A DNA stretch of 64,000 nt. Source: Paraburkholderia megapolitana (lineage in GTDB: Bacteria; Pseudomonadota; Gammaproteobacteria; Burkholderiales; Burkholderiaceae). Shown piece by piece: positions 34,871 through 42,415 of this stretch; position 1 is the stretch's first letter; every line of letters begins with the position of its first letter. Position numbers and translations under genes: made by a program. The notes under the pieces were generated by a model. The model saw only the letters and a list, made by a program, of their open reading frames with translations, was not told the origin of the DNA and ran no database searches. The stretch spans positions 2,395,001 to 2,459,000 of the forward strand of contig NZ_CP041745.1 in NCBI RefSeq assembly GCF_007556815.1, written 5' to 3'.

Positions 34871-35841
34871 CGGCCGAGCACGTCGCGGTTCACGACGTTG
34901 CGTGTTAGCGTGCCGGCGAGTGCCGCCACCAGGTTTTCGGCGGCGCAGCGCGCCATTGCGTGGCGCGTTTCGTGGGTCGCGGAGCCGATGTGCGGCAGCG
35001 CGACCACGTTGTTCAGTTTCAGGAGCGGTGAATCTGCGGCGAGCGGTTCATGTGCAAATACGTCGAGCCCCGCGCCGTGGATCGTGCCCGCCTGGAGCGC
35101 ATCGATCAGCGCGGCTTCGTCGACGGTCGCACCGCGCGATGCATTGATCAGGATCGCGCTCTTCTTCATTGCGCGTAGTTGCGCGGCGCCGATCAGATGA
35201 TGCGTCTCGGGCGTGAGCGGTACCTGCAGGCAGACGAAGTCCGACACCGCCAGCAGCTCCGACAGTTCGACGCGGCGCGCGCCGTACGTTTCTTCGGCGG
35301 CCTGGTTCGCGCTGCGGTTCGTGTACAGCACCTGCATGTTGAAGCCAAGCGCCGCGCGCCGAGCGACCGCGCCGCCAATCCGCCCCAGACCGACGATGCC
35401 GAGCGTCTTGCCCTGCACGTCGACACCGAAATGATCCGGGCCGATGCTGCGCTGCCAGTGGCCGGCCTTCACCCAGTCGGCCAGTTCAACGACCCGGCGG
35501 GCAGTCGCGAGAATCAGCGAGAACACCGTGTCGGCGGTCGATTCGGTCAATACGTCAGGTGTGTTTGCCAGCAGGATGCCGCGCCGTGTGAGATCGGCCA
35601 CATCGAAGTTGTCGAAGCCGACTGAAATCGTCGACAGCGCTTTCAACCGCGTCGCACCTTCGAGCATCGACGAATCGATCTTCACGCTCGCGCCGATCGC
35701 GCCATCGGCGTCGCGCAGTGCCGCAACGAATGCGTCGTGCGTATCGCGCGATGACGTGTCGATCTGCACGACTTCGAGGTGTTCCTGCAGATAGGCGAGC
35801 ACATCGTCGGGCAGCGGTTTGTAGGCAACGATCTTTTTCAT
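34867..35841 (-). CDS. kguD: 2-ketogluconate-6-phosphate reductase (D-2-hydroxyacid dehydrogenase family)
   Basis: The enzyme reduces 2-keto-6-phosphogluconate to 6-phosphogluconate with NAD(P)H, feeding the Entner-Doudoroff or pentose-phosphate routes. The 324 residues have the family catalytic trio: arginine in NASRGATVD, glutamate in DVFAHEPL and histidine in LPHIGSAT. The cofactor loop is GIVGLGRIGGAVARR near 148-162. Similar proteins act on glyoxylate or hydroxypyruvate, so the assignment rests on the operon (kguE-K-T-D-ptxS order). It overlaps kguT by one base (TGATG) and ptxS by four. Confidence 0.87.
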   Translation of the reverse strand: MKKIVAYKPLPDDVLAYLQEHLEVVQIDTSSRDTHDAFVAALRDADGAIGASVKIDSSMLEGATRLKALSTISVGFDNFDVADLTRRGILLANTPDVLTESTADTVFSLILATARRVVELADWVKAGHWQRSIGPDHFGVDVQGKTLGIVGLGRIGGAVARRAALGFNMQVLYTNRSANQAAEETYGARRVELSELLAVSDFVCLQVPLTPETHHLIGAAQLRAMKKSAILINASRGATVDEAALIDALQAGTIHGAGLDVFAHEPLAADSPLLKLNNVVALPHIGSATHETRHAMARCAAENLVAALAGTLTRNVVNRDVLGR

Positions 35842-37127
35842 CAGCTTCCTTTCCCATGAAGAGGCGTGGCGAGCGTACGTGCCGCTGAGCTCTGCGGCTT
35901 CACTGCCAGCGTGAAGATTACCGCCGCGACGAGCGCGACGCTCATGAACGCATACGATGCCGCCGGTGTGCCGGTTGCGCCGTTCAGATACCCGACCACA
36001 TACGAACCGACGAACGAACCGAGCGCACCCATACTGTTGATCAACGCCATCGCGCCGCCCGCGACATTCTTCGGCAGCAGTTCCGGCACGATCGCGAAGA
36101 ACGGCCCGTACGGCGCGTACATCGCAGCGCCCGCGATGACCAGCAACGCATACGAGAGCCAGAAATGCGTCGTGCCCAGCGCATATGACGCGGCAAACGC
36201 GACCGCGCCTATCAGCAGGAACGGCCAGACGAAGGCTTTGCGGCGATCGAGTTTATCCGATGCCCACGACACGACGAGCATCGCTATCGTCGCGGCCAGG
36301 TACGGCAATGCCGACAGCCAGCCGGTTTCGACCATGCCGAGTGTCGAGCCGTTCTTGAGGATCGATGGCAGCCACAGTACGAAACCGTAGACGCCGATGC
36401 TCCAGCAAAAATATTGCGCGCACAACTTGATCACCGCCGGCGAACGGAACGCTTCACCGTAGTTGCGCACCGGTTTGATGGCTGCCTGTTCCGCGCGCAG
36501 CGCTGCGTCAAGCGCGTCCTTGTCCGCACGCGTGAGCCACGACACCTGCGCCGGTTTGTCCTTCACGATGAACCACCAGCACACGGCCCACACCACGGCC
36601 GGCGCACCTTCGGCGATAAACATGTGCCGCCAGCCGAACGAATGCACGAGGTAGCCGGACACGACCGACATCCACAGCACCGTGACTGGATTACCCAGAA
36701 TCAGGAAGGTGTTTGCGCGCGAACGCTCCTGTTTGGTGAACCAGTTGCTGATAAAGATCAGCATCGCCGGCATCACCGCCGCTTCGACGACACCGAGCAG
36801 GAAACGAATCACCATCAGCGACGGCACATTGCTGACGACGCCCGTCAACGACGCACAGCCGCCCCACAGGATCAGACTCCAGAACACCAGCTTCTTCACA
36901 CTGCGACGTTCCGCGTAGATCGCGCCCGGAATCTGGAAGAAGAAGTAACCGAGGAAGAACAGCGCACCGATCAGCGACGCGAGTCCCTTGCCGATACCGA
37001 GGTCCTGGTTGATACCGGCCGCCGATGCAAAGCCAAAGTTCGCGCGGTCGAGATACGCGAGGCTGTAGGTGATGAACACGATCGGCATGATCGTCCACCA
37101 GCGACGCACGGCGAGCGATGAGGTCAT
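35841..37127 (-). CDS. kguT: 2-ketogluconate transporter (MFS, anion:cation symporter family)
   Basis: This is a 428-residue 12-helix inner-membrane symporter of the ACS branch. The opening (RRWWTIMPIVFITYSLAYLDRANFGFA) and SNWFTKQERSRANT loop are as in KguT and other sugar-acid carriers. It would import 2-ketogluconate with H+. The ATG has AGGAGACAACCCC upstream. It follows kguK after 114 bases and is joined to kguD by a TGATG overlap. Confidence 0.87.
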   Translation of the reverse strand: MTSSLAVRRWWTIMPIVFITYSLAYLDRANFGFASAAGINQDLGIGKGLASLIGALFFLGYFFFQIPGAIYAERRSVKKLVFWSLILWGGCASLTGVVSNVPSLMVIRFLLGVVEAAVMPAMLIFISNWFTKQERSRANTFLILGNPVTVLWMSVVSGYLVHSFGWRHMFIAEGAPAVVWAVCWWFIVKDKPAQVSWLTRADKDALDAALRAEQAAIKPVRNYGEAFRSPAVIKLCAQYFCWSIGVYGFVLWLPSILKNGSTLGMVETGWLSALPYLAATIAMLVVSWASDKLDRRKAFVWPFLLIGAVAFAASYALGTTHFWLSYALLVIAGAAMYAPYGPFFAIVPELLPKNVAGGAMALINSMGALGSFVGSYVVGYLNGATGTPAASYAFMSVALVAAVIFTLAVKPQSSAARTLATPLHGKGS

Positions 37128-37241
37128 GGGGTTGTCTCCTGGTTCTGAAGTCCGGGTGCGGTGGACGCGTGTATCGTGACGCTGCCGCGAAAGTGCCGAG
37201 ACTCAGCGATGCCGCTAAGCGATGTGACTAATCGATACGAT

Positions 37242-38246
37242 TCAGGCCGCGCCTCGCCCTGCCGTTGCCGGCGTCGTCCCGTTACCGTTGTGCCGATCGT
37301 CTTCGCGTTCGAGCGCGTCGAGTTGTGCTCGCGTCGGCAGGCCCTCGGAATCGCCGATCACCTGGATCGCCAGGCCGCCGATGCGGTTGCCGCGCGCCAC
37401 CGCATCGGGCAGCGCCCGGCCTTCGAGCAACGCGCTGACCACGCCGACCGCGAAACCATCGCCGGCGCCCACGGTATCGACGACATTCGCGACCGGCTGC
37501 GCGGCAACGGTGCCGGTGCGTTCGGCTGTGCGGTAGTACGCGCCCTGTGGGCCGAGCTTCACGATCACGCCGCGTGCGCCGCGGTCGAGATAGAAACGGG
37601 CGATATCGTCGGGGCTCGTGTAGCCGGTCAGGATCTCGCCTTCACCGATGCCCGGCAACACCCAGTCGGCCAGCGCTGCCAGCGCGTTCAGCGCTTCGAC
37701 CATCGCGGCGCGCGACGGCCAGAGCGTCGGACGCAGGTTCGGATCGAACGAAATCGTCTTGCCTGCGGTGCGCATTTCGTGTGCCAGATGAAATGCGAGT
37801 TCGCGCGACGACGCCGAGATGGCGGGTGCGACACCGGTCAGGTGCAGATGGCGCGCGCCGAGCACATAGTCGGCGACGTAGTCGTCCATCGACAGATGGC
37901 TCGCCGCCGAGCCCTTGCGAAAGTACTCGATGCTCGGATCGCTGCCGTCGTCGTTCTTCGATTTGAGCTGGAAGGCGGTCGGGAAGCGGTCATCGGTTGT
38001 CACGCAGCGTTGATCGATGCCTTCGCGGCGCAACGTCTCGCGCACGTATTCGCCGAACGAGTCGCGGCCGACGCGGCTCATCCAGCCGACCTTGAAGCCG
38101 AGCCGTGACAGGCCGATCGCCACGTTCAGGTCGGCGCCGGCGATCCGCTTCGTGAACTGGCCGACACCGGCGAGCGGGCCGGGCTCGGTTGCGACGAACA
38201 TTGCCATCGCTTCGCCGTAGGTGACGATATCGAGTGTCGAGGTCAT
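37242..38246 (-). CDS. kguK: 2-ketogluconate kinase (PfkB family)
   Basis: The enzyme phosphorylates 2-ketogluconate to 2-keto-6-phosphogluconate. The 334-residue reading begins MTSTLDIVTYGEAMAMFVA, the typical KdgK/KguK opening. It contains AGADLNVAIGLSRLGFKVGW and the PfkB signature VDTVGAGDGFAVG with the catalytic aspartate. A longer in-frame start at 38288 adds 14 residues. Neither start has a strong Shine-Dalgarno. 2-keto-3-deoxygluconate kinases look alike, so substrate choice rests on the flanking kgu genes. Confidence 0.85.
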   Translation of the reverse strand: MTSTLDIVTYGEAMAMFVATEPGPLAGVGQFTKRIAGADLNVAIGLSRLGFKVGWMSRVGRDSFGEYVRETLRREGIDQRCVTTDDRFPTAFQLKSKNDDGSDPSIEYFRKGSAASHLSMDDYVADYVLGARHLHLTGVAPAISASSRELAFHLAHEMRTAGKTISFDPNLRPTLWPSRAAMVEALNALAALADWVLPGIGEGEILTGYTSPDDIARFYLDRGARGVIVKLGPQGAYYRTAERTGTVAAQPVANVVDTVGAGDGFAVGVVSALLEGRALPDAVARGNRIGGLAIQVIGDSEGLPTRAQLDALEREDDRHNGNGTTPATAGRGAA

Positions 38247-38337
38247 GGTGGCTCGCGGCGGGTGCTGGGTATCGGGTGTTTGCGTCATTGTCTGCTTTGC
38301 TTCGTTGTGTGCTCGGTTGTGTGCCCAAGTGCGTACG

Positions 38338-39102
38338 TTATGCCTCAGCGAGCCACGTGACGTAATGCGCCGCGTCGGCCGCGAGTCGGCTCGCGTCGAA
38401 TGGAAATTCGATGCCGCGCGGCACGGTGCGCGGCAACAATGGCAGTACGGCGGCGAAGACGGGATCGTCGGCGGTAGGTGCGGCCGCGAAGCGTCTTGCG
38501 CCCTCGCCTCTCACTGCCTTGCAATGGACATACTCGACATGCGGCGCCAGTCGTTGCGCGGCTTCAACCGGTTGTTCGCCCGGCCATTGCCAGTTGCCGA
38601 TATCGAAGGTCATGCCGATCAATCCTGCGTGGCCGCTGCCGGCAAGCCCATCGAATAACCCGCTGAATTGCGCCAGCGTGCCGCCCTCCTTCAACTGACC
38701 GTTCTCGACGACAAGACGCGTGTGCGCTCCGTCGAGCGATGCAGCCAGCGCGTCGCCAGCCGCATCGCCGGCGAAGCCGCCCAGTTGCAGTTTGACGAAG
38801 CGCGCACCGAGCGCATGGGCTCCGTCGAGGGCCAGCGCAAGCGCCGCCGCATCGAGCGCGCCGTGCGGCGTGTAGAGCGCAGCGGGCGTCGAATAGACCG
38901 ACCACATGCCGAGTTCGTCGATCGCCGCGCCCAGAGCGCGCAATGCCTGCGGCTCGGCGTCGGCTTCCGAAGCAAACAGCTCGCGACGCACTTCGAACCC
39001 TGCCGCGCCAGCTTCCGAAGCAGTCGCAAGCCACGCCCGGTGACCGTCGCGCCGCACGGCATCCACGCCGAACGCGCTCGCGACAATTACGACTTCAGCC
39101 AT
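38338..39102 (-). CDS. kguE: KguE, sugar-phosphate isomerase/epimerase-like TIM barrel
   Basis: This is the first gene of the operon. KguE belongs to the xylose-isomerase-like TIM barrels and is called an epimerase in Pseudomonas, but its exact step in 2-ketogluconate use is not established. The 254 residues show GFEVRRELFAS, LVVENGQ, GMTFDIGNWQWPGE and VEYVHCKAV, which supply the metal-binding Glu, Asp and His of the family. The ATG (MAEVVIVAS) follows AAAAGGGATTTTTGAC. An earlier in-frame GTG at 39123 would add 7 residues. The PtxS-like palindrome lies 35 bases upstream. Confidence 0.83.
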   Translation of the reverse strand: MAEVVIVASAFGVDAVRRDGHRAWLATASEAGAAGFEVRRELFASEADAEPQALRALGAAIDELGMWSVYSTPAALYTPHGALDAAALALALDGAHALGARFVKLQLGGFAGDAAGDALAASLDGAHTRLVVENGQLKEGGTLAQFSGLFDGLAGSGHAGLIGMTFDIGNWQWPGEQPVEAAQRLAPHVEYVHCKAVRGEGARRFAAAPTADDPVFAAVLPLLPRTVPRGIEFPFDASRLAADAAHYVTWLAEA

Positions 39103-39136
39103 GTCAAAAATCCCTTTTCGCACCGTTTTTCACAAA

Positions 39137-39150
39137 TGGAACCGGTTCCA
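39137..39150 (-). promoter_or_regulatory. PtxS-like operator before the kgu operon
   Basis: TGGAACCGGTTCCA is a perfect 14-base palindrome with a central CG, the LacI-family pattern. It matches the Pseudomonas PtxS site (TGAAACCGGTTTCA) at 12 of 14 positions, with the two changes symmetric. A second small dyad, CAAAA-GCG-TTTTG, abuts it at 39149-39161. Confidence 0.75.
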
Positions 39151-39234
39151 AAAGCGTTTTGAAAAAAAGCGCAGTTGCGCTCGTTGCGACGAATGATGCG
39201 CCTCGTCAGCATGGCAGGCCATCGTGGTAATCCC

Positions 39235-40131
39235 CTATCCGGCATATCGATCGTGCTCCGCCATGCACAGTTCGAGAAAGCGCTGCGCGGCGCGCGACGG
39301 TGCGCTGGCGTGCGGCAGCAGGATCGAGAACCGGCGCGTGCACGGCTCCGGCGCCAGCGAAACAAGACACAACGCGGTGCCCTCATGGCGCATCGACATC
39401 GCCGAGACGAAACCGATGCCCATGCCCGCGCGCACCGCCTCCTTCACGCCCTCGACCCCGGCGATTTCGAGCGCGACGCGCATCGGCGCCGCTGCCCGCG
39501 CAAAAGCTCGCTCGACGACCTGACGCACGCCCGACCCCGCCTCGCGCAGAACCAGCGGCCACGCACCGAGTTCGGCGAGCGTCGCCTGGCGCGGCCCCTG
39601 CGCGAGCGGGTGTGAGCGCGGCACGATCGCGACGATCTCGTCTTCGCGCCATGGGTGAACCGCGGTATCGAGCGGCAGATCCGAGCCGACCGGCCCTTCG
39701 ATCAACGCGATGTCGACCGAAGCGAGCGCTGCGACGATCTCGGAGGTATTGCCGTCGGCAGTATGCAGCGTGACGTCGGGATAGCGCTGATGAAAATCAG
39801 CAATCAGATAGGGCAGCAGGTAACTGGCCGGCGTCGTGCTCGCCCCGATGCGCAGCGTGCCGCGCTCCATGCCGCGCAAGGCGTCGCGATAGGCGTGAGC
39901 CTGCCGCCAGGTGTCGCGCAGGTGTGCGGCATAGGTGGCGAGTTGCTCGCCGGTCGGCGTCAGACGCACGCCACGCCCTTCCCGCTGGTACAGCGGCTCG
40001 CCGAATTCCTCCTGCAACAGACGCAGCTGTCCCGACACCGCCGGCTGCGACAGATGCAATGCCTCGGCGGCACGGCTGATGTTGCGGTGCTCGGCTACGG
40101 CGGCGAAGGTTATCAGCTGATCTGGGGTCAT
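39235..40131 (-). CDS. LysR-family regulator divergent from yeiH (YeiE-like)
   Basis: A 298-residue LTTR: helix-turn-helix in residues 1-60 (FAAVAEHRNISRAAEALHLSQPAVSGQLRLLQ, recognition part SQPAVSGQL) and a CbbR/CysB-like effector domain with IGASTTPASYLLPYL near 96. It is transcribed away from the YeiH-type exporter with a 120-base A/T-rich gap containing a LysR-type dyad. E. coli has the same yeiE/yeiH pairing, so it likely controls the exporter in response to a sulfur compound. That is inference from gene order. Confidence 0.86.
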   Translation of the reverse strand: MTPDQLITFAAVAEHRNISRAAEALHLSQPAVSGQLRLLQEEFGEPLYQREGRGVRLTPTGEQLATYAAHLRDTWRQAHAYRDALRGMERGTLRIGASTTPASYLLPYLIADFHQRYPDVTLHTADGNTSEIVAALASVDIALIEGPVGSDLPLDTAVHPWREDEIVAIVPRSHPLAQGPRQATLAELGAWPLVLREAGSGVRQVVERAFARAAAPMRVALEIAGVEGVKEAVRAGMGIGFVSAMSMRHEGTALCLVSLAPEPCTRRFSILLPHASAPSRAAQRFLELCMAEHDRYAG

Positions 40132-40138
40132 GAGATAG

Positions 40139-40161
40139 AAATATCATATTTTCCGATATTT
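40139..40161. promoter_or_regulatory. A/T-rich dyad in the LysR-yeiH gap
   Basis: AAATATC (40139-40145) and GATATTT (40155-40161) form a perfect 7-bp inverted repeat with a 9-base spacer. The inner arms give the T-N11-A pattern of LysR binding sites. It starts 8 bases upstream of the LysR ATG, in a notably A/T-rich patch, and fits an autoregulatory and activating site. Confidence 0.55.
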
Positions 40162-40251
40162 TACGTCGCAAATGACGATTTCTCATACCGATATATCCAA
40201 ACTAGGATTAGGCCATCGCGTCGGAATCGCTCTATTCGAAGGCCATCTGCC

Positions 40252-41352
40252 ATGTCCACCGCTCATGTACACGCCGTCCCCAGCAACGCTTCGTCGACGC
40301 GCGGCCACCTCAACGGCATCCTGTTCGTCGCGCTGTTCGCGGCAGCCGTCACGCGCATCGCGCAACTGCCGGCGATCGCCGGACTCGGGCTCAGTCCGCT
40401 GATCGTCGGTATTGTCGGCGGTGCGATCTACGGCAATGCGTTGCGCGACGGTATGCCTGACAGCTGGGCTGCCGGTGTCAACTTCTCGGCACGCAGGCTG
40501 CTGCGGATCGCCGTTGCGTTCTTCGGTCTGCGAGTCAGTCTGCAGGAGATTGCCCAGGTAGGACTGCCGGGTCTGACGGAGTCGGTGCTGGTCGTCGTCA
40601 GCACGCTCGTCATTGGCACGTGGGCCGGCATGAAGCTGATGAAGCTCGATCGCGACACAGCGTTGCTTACCGCCGCCGGCAGCGCGATCTGCGGCGCCGC
40701 CGCGGTGCTCGCCTTCGAATCGACGCTGCAGTCCAAACCGCACAAGAGTGCGATGGCGGTTGGCAGTGTCGTGCTGTTCGGTACGCTGTCGATGTTTCTC
40801 TACCCTGCCCTCTATCGGGCCGGCTGGTTGCATCTCGATACCCTCGGTGCGGGGCTGTTTTTCGGCGGCACGATTCATGAAGTCGCCCAGGTGGTCGGCG
40901 CCGCGGCCAACGTGAGTCCGGAAGCCACGCATGTCGCAACGATAGTCAAGATGACGCGGGTCATGCTGCTCGTGCCGGTGTTGCTGGTCATCGGTATCTG
41001 GCTGAACCGCTCGGCTCGCGGCTTGAACGGCGCGAACAGCACGAACAGCGCCAACAGCGAGCCCGGCACCCACGCGGCGCGCAAGCTGGCCGTGCCCTGG
41101 TTCGCCCTCGGTTTCCTCGCGATGGTCGTCGTCAACTCGCTGCACATTCTCCCTGCCCCGGCCACACAAACGATCAACACGCTCGACACCTTCGCCCTGA
41201 CGATGGCCATGACCGCTCTCGGCATCGAAACGCGCATCTCGCAGATCCGTCAGGCTGGTCCGCGTGCGTTGACCACGGGACTGATTCTCTACGTATGGTT
41301 GACAGTCGGCGGACTGGGTATCACATGGGCTGTCGAGCGCCTCTTCGCGTAA
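40252..41352 (+). CDS. yeiH: YeiH-family putative sulfate exporter
   Basis: A 366-residue membrane protein with about ten hydrophobic segments. It belongs to the YeiH/UPF0324 group, classified as putative sulfate exporters. Recognisable parts are GIVGGAIYGNAL, RRLLRIAVAFFGLRVSLQEIA, TAAGSAICGAAAVLAF and GTIHEVAQVVGA. A poorly conserved Asn/Ser-rich loop (about residues 258-275) lies between helices. The ATG follows GAAGGCCATCTGCC. It is divergent from the LysR gene and followed by a hairpin terminator. Function in the family is still weakly established. Confidence 0.85.
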   Translation: MSTAHVHAVPSNASSTRGHLNGILFVALFAAAVTRIAQLPAIAGLGLSPLIVGIVGGAIYGNALRDGMPDSWAAGVNFSARRLLRIAVAFFGLRVSLQEIAQVGLPGLTESVLVVVSTLVIGTWAGMKLMKLDRDTALLTAAGSAICGAAAVLAFESTLQSKPHKSAMAVGSVVLFGTLSMFLYPALYRAGWLHLDTLGAGLFFGGTIHEVAQVVGAAANVSPEATHVATIVKMTRVMLLVPVLLVIGIWLNRSARGLNGANSTNSANSEPGTHAARKLAVPWFALGFLAMVVVNSLHILPAPATQTINTLDTFALTMAMTALGIETRISQIRQAGPRALTTGLILYVWLTVGGLGITWAVERLFA

Positions 41353-41390
41353 ACCGCCCCCCCGCGGCCGGCCTCGCCCGGCACGCCCGC

Positions 41391-41421
41391 AGCCCTGCCG
41401 ATGGCAGGGCTTCTGCGCTTT
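41391..41421 (+). terminator. Probable terminator after yeiH
   Basis: A perfect 9-bp stem AGCCCTGCC-GAT-GGCAGGGCT (41391-41411) is followed by TCTGCGCTTTT. The T-run is interrupted, so termination may be partial. It lies 40 bases after the yeiH stop. Confidence 0.55.
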
Positions 41422-41511
41422 TACGCGCACCGGTGTGCGCCGATGCACTGCGCGCGCGGCATACTTCATGCTCGCCCGATGTACTCACACAGCCTGAGCA
41501 AGGACCGATCG

Positions 41512-42249
41512 ATGACCTACCGACTCTACTACTGGGATGGCCTGCAGGGCCGCGGCGAATTCGTGCGGCTCGCGCTGGAAGAAGCCGGCGCCGACTACGT
41601 CGAAGTGACACGCGGCGACGAAGCAGCCGGGCTCGGCACCGGCGCGATGATGGCGCGGCTCGGCAGCAAGGACGAGGCTTATCCACCGTTCGCGCCGCCG
41701 TTTCTGCAGGACGGCGAGCTGATCGTGTCGCAGACCGCGAACATCCTCTTTTATCTTGGTCCGAAGCTTGGTCTGGCACCGCGCGACGAAGGCCTGCGCT
41801 ACGTCGCGAACGGCCTGCAGCTCACCATCGCCGACATGGTCACCGAAGCGCACGATACGCATCATCCGCTCGCGGGCAACCTGTACTACGAGGATCAGAA
41901 AGACGCCGCGAAAGTACGGGCGAGCGATTTCATCGATCACCGCATACCGAAGTTCATGCGTTACTTCGAGCGGGTGATGAAACAGAATCCCGCCAGCGAA
42001 GACTTCCTGGTCGGCGATGCGCTGACGTATGTCGACCTGTCGATGTTTCAGTTGATCGACGGATTGATGTACGCGTTTCCGCGCGCGACGAAGCGCTTCG
42101 GCACGCAGTATCCAAAGCTTGCCGCCCTGCACGACCGGGTGATCGCGCGGCCGCGGATCGCCGCCTATCTCGCCTCCGACCGGCGGCTTCCGCACAACGA
42201 AGCGTGCGTCTTCCGGCACTACCCAGAACTCGACAAAACTGCGCGCTAG
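41512..42249 (+). CDS. Glutathione S-transferase
   Basis: A 245-residue soluble GST. An N-terminal thioredoxin-like domain (residues 1-85) has the YYWDGLQGRGEFVRLALEEAG start and a SQTANILFYL segment, where the serine follows the usual cis-proline-bearing loop and contacts glutathione. An all-helical C-terminal domain includes EDFLVGDALTYVDLSMFQLID, the N-capping box/hydrophobic staple of GSTs. It probably conjugates or reduces electrophiles; the substrate is unknown. The ATG follows AAGGACCGATCG. Upstream in-frame starts are rejected because the domain begins exactly here. Confidence 0.9.
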   Translation: MTYRLYYWDGLQGRGEFVRLALEEAGADYVEVTRGDEAAGLGTGAMMARLGSKDEAYPPFAPPFLQDGELIVSQTANILFYLGPKLGLAPRDEGLRYVANGLQLTIADMVTEAHDTHHPLAGNLYYEDQKDAAKVRASDFIDHRIPKFMRYFERVMKQNPASEDFLVGDALTYVDLSMFQLIDGLMYAFPRATKRFGTQYPKLAALHDRVIARPRIAAYLASDRRLPHNEACVFRHYPELDKTAR

Positions 42250-42415
42250 TGCGCCGTCGTATCGTAACTACCACGCATAGTGGACGCAGCGGCGCGAACG
42301 TCATGTCGCTCCGGGCATACTCGACGGCGCCCTCGCGCGCATTACGCGCCTTGCGCGGTGCTATCCTTCGGCTCGCGCCAACCCACTCACGTTTCACGCT
42401 TCTCACGCTCCCGCC

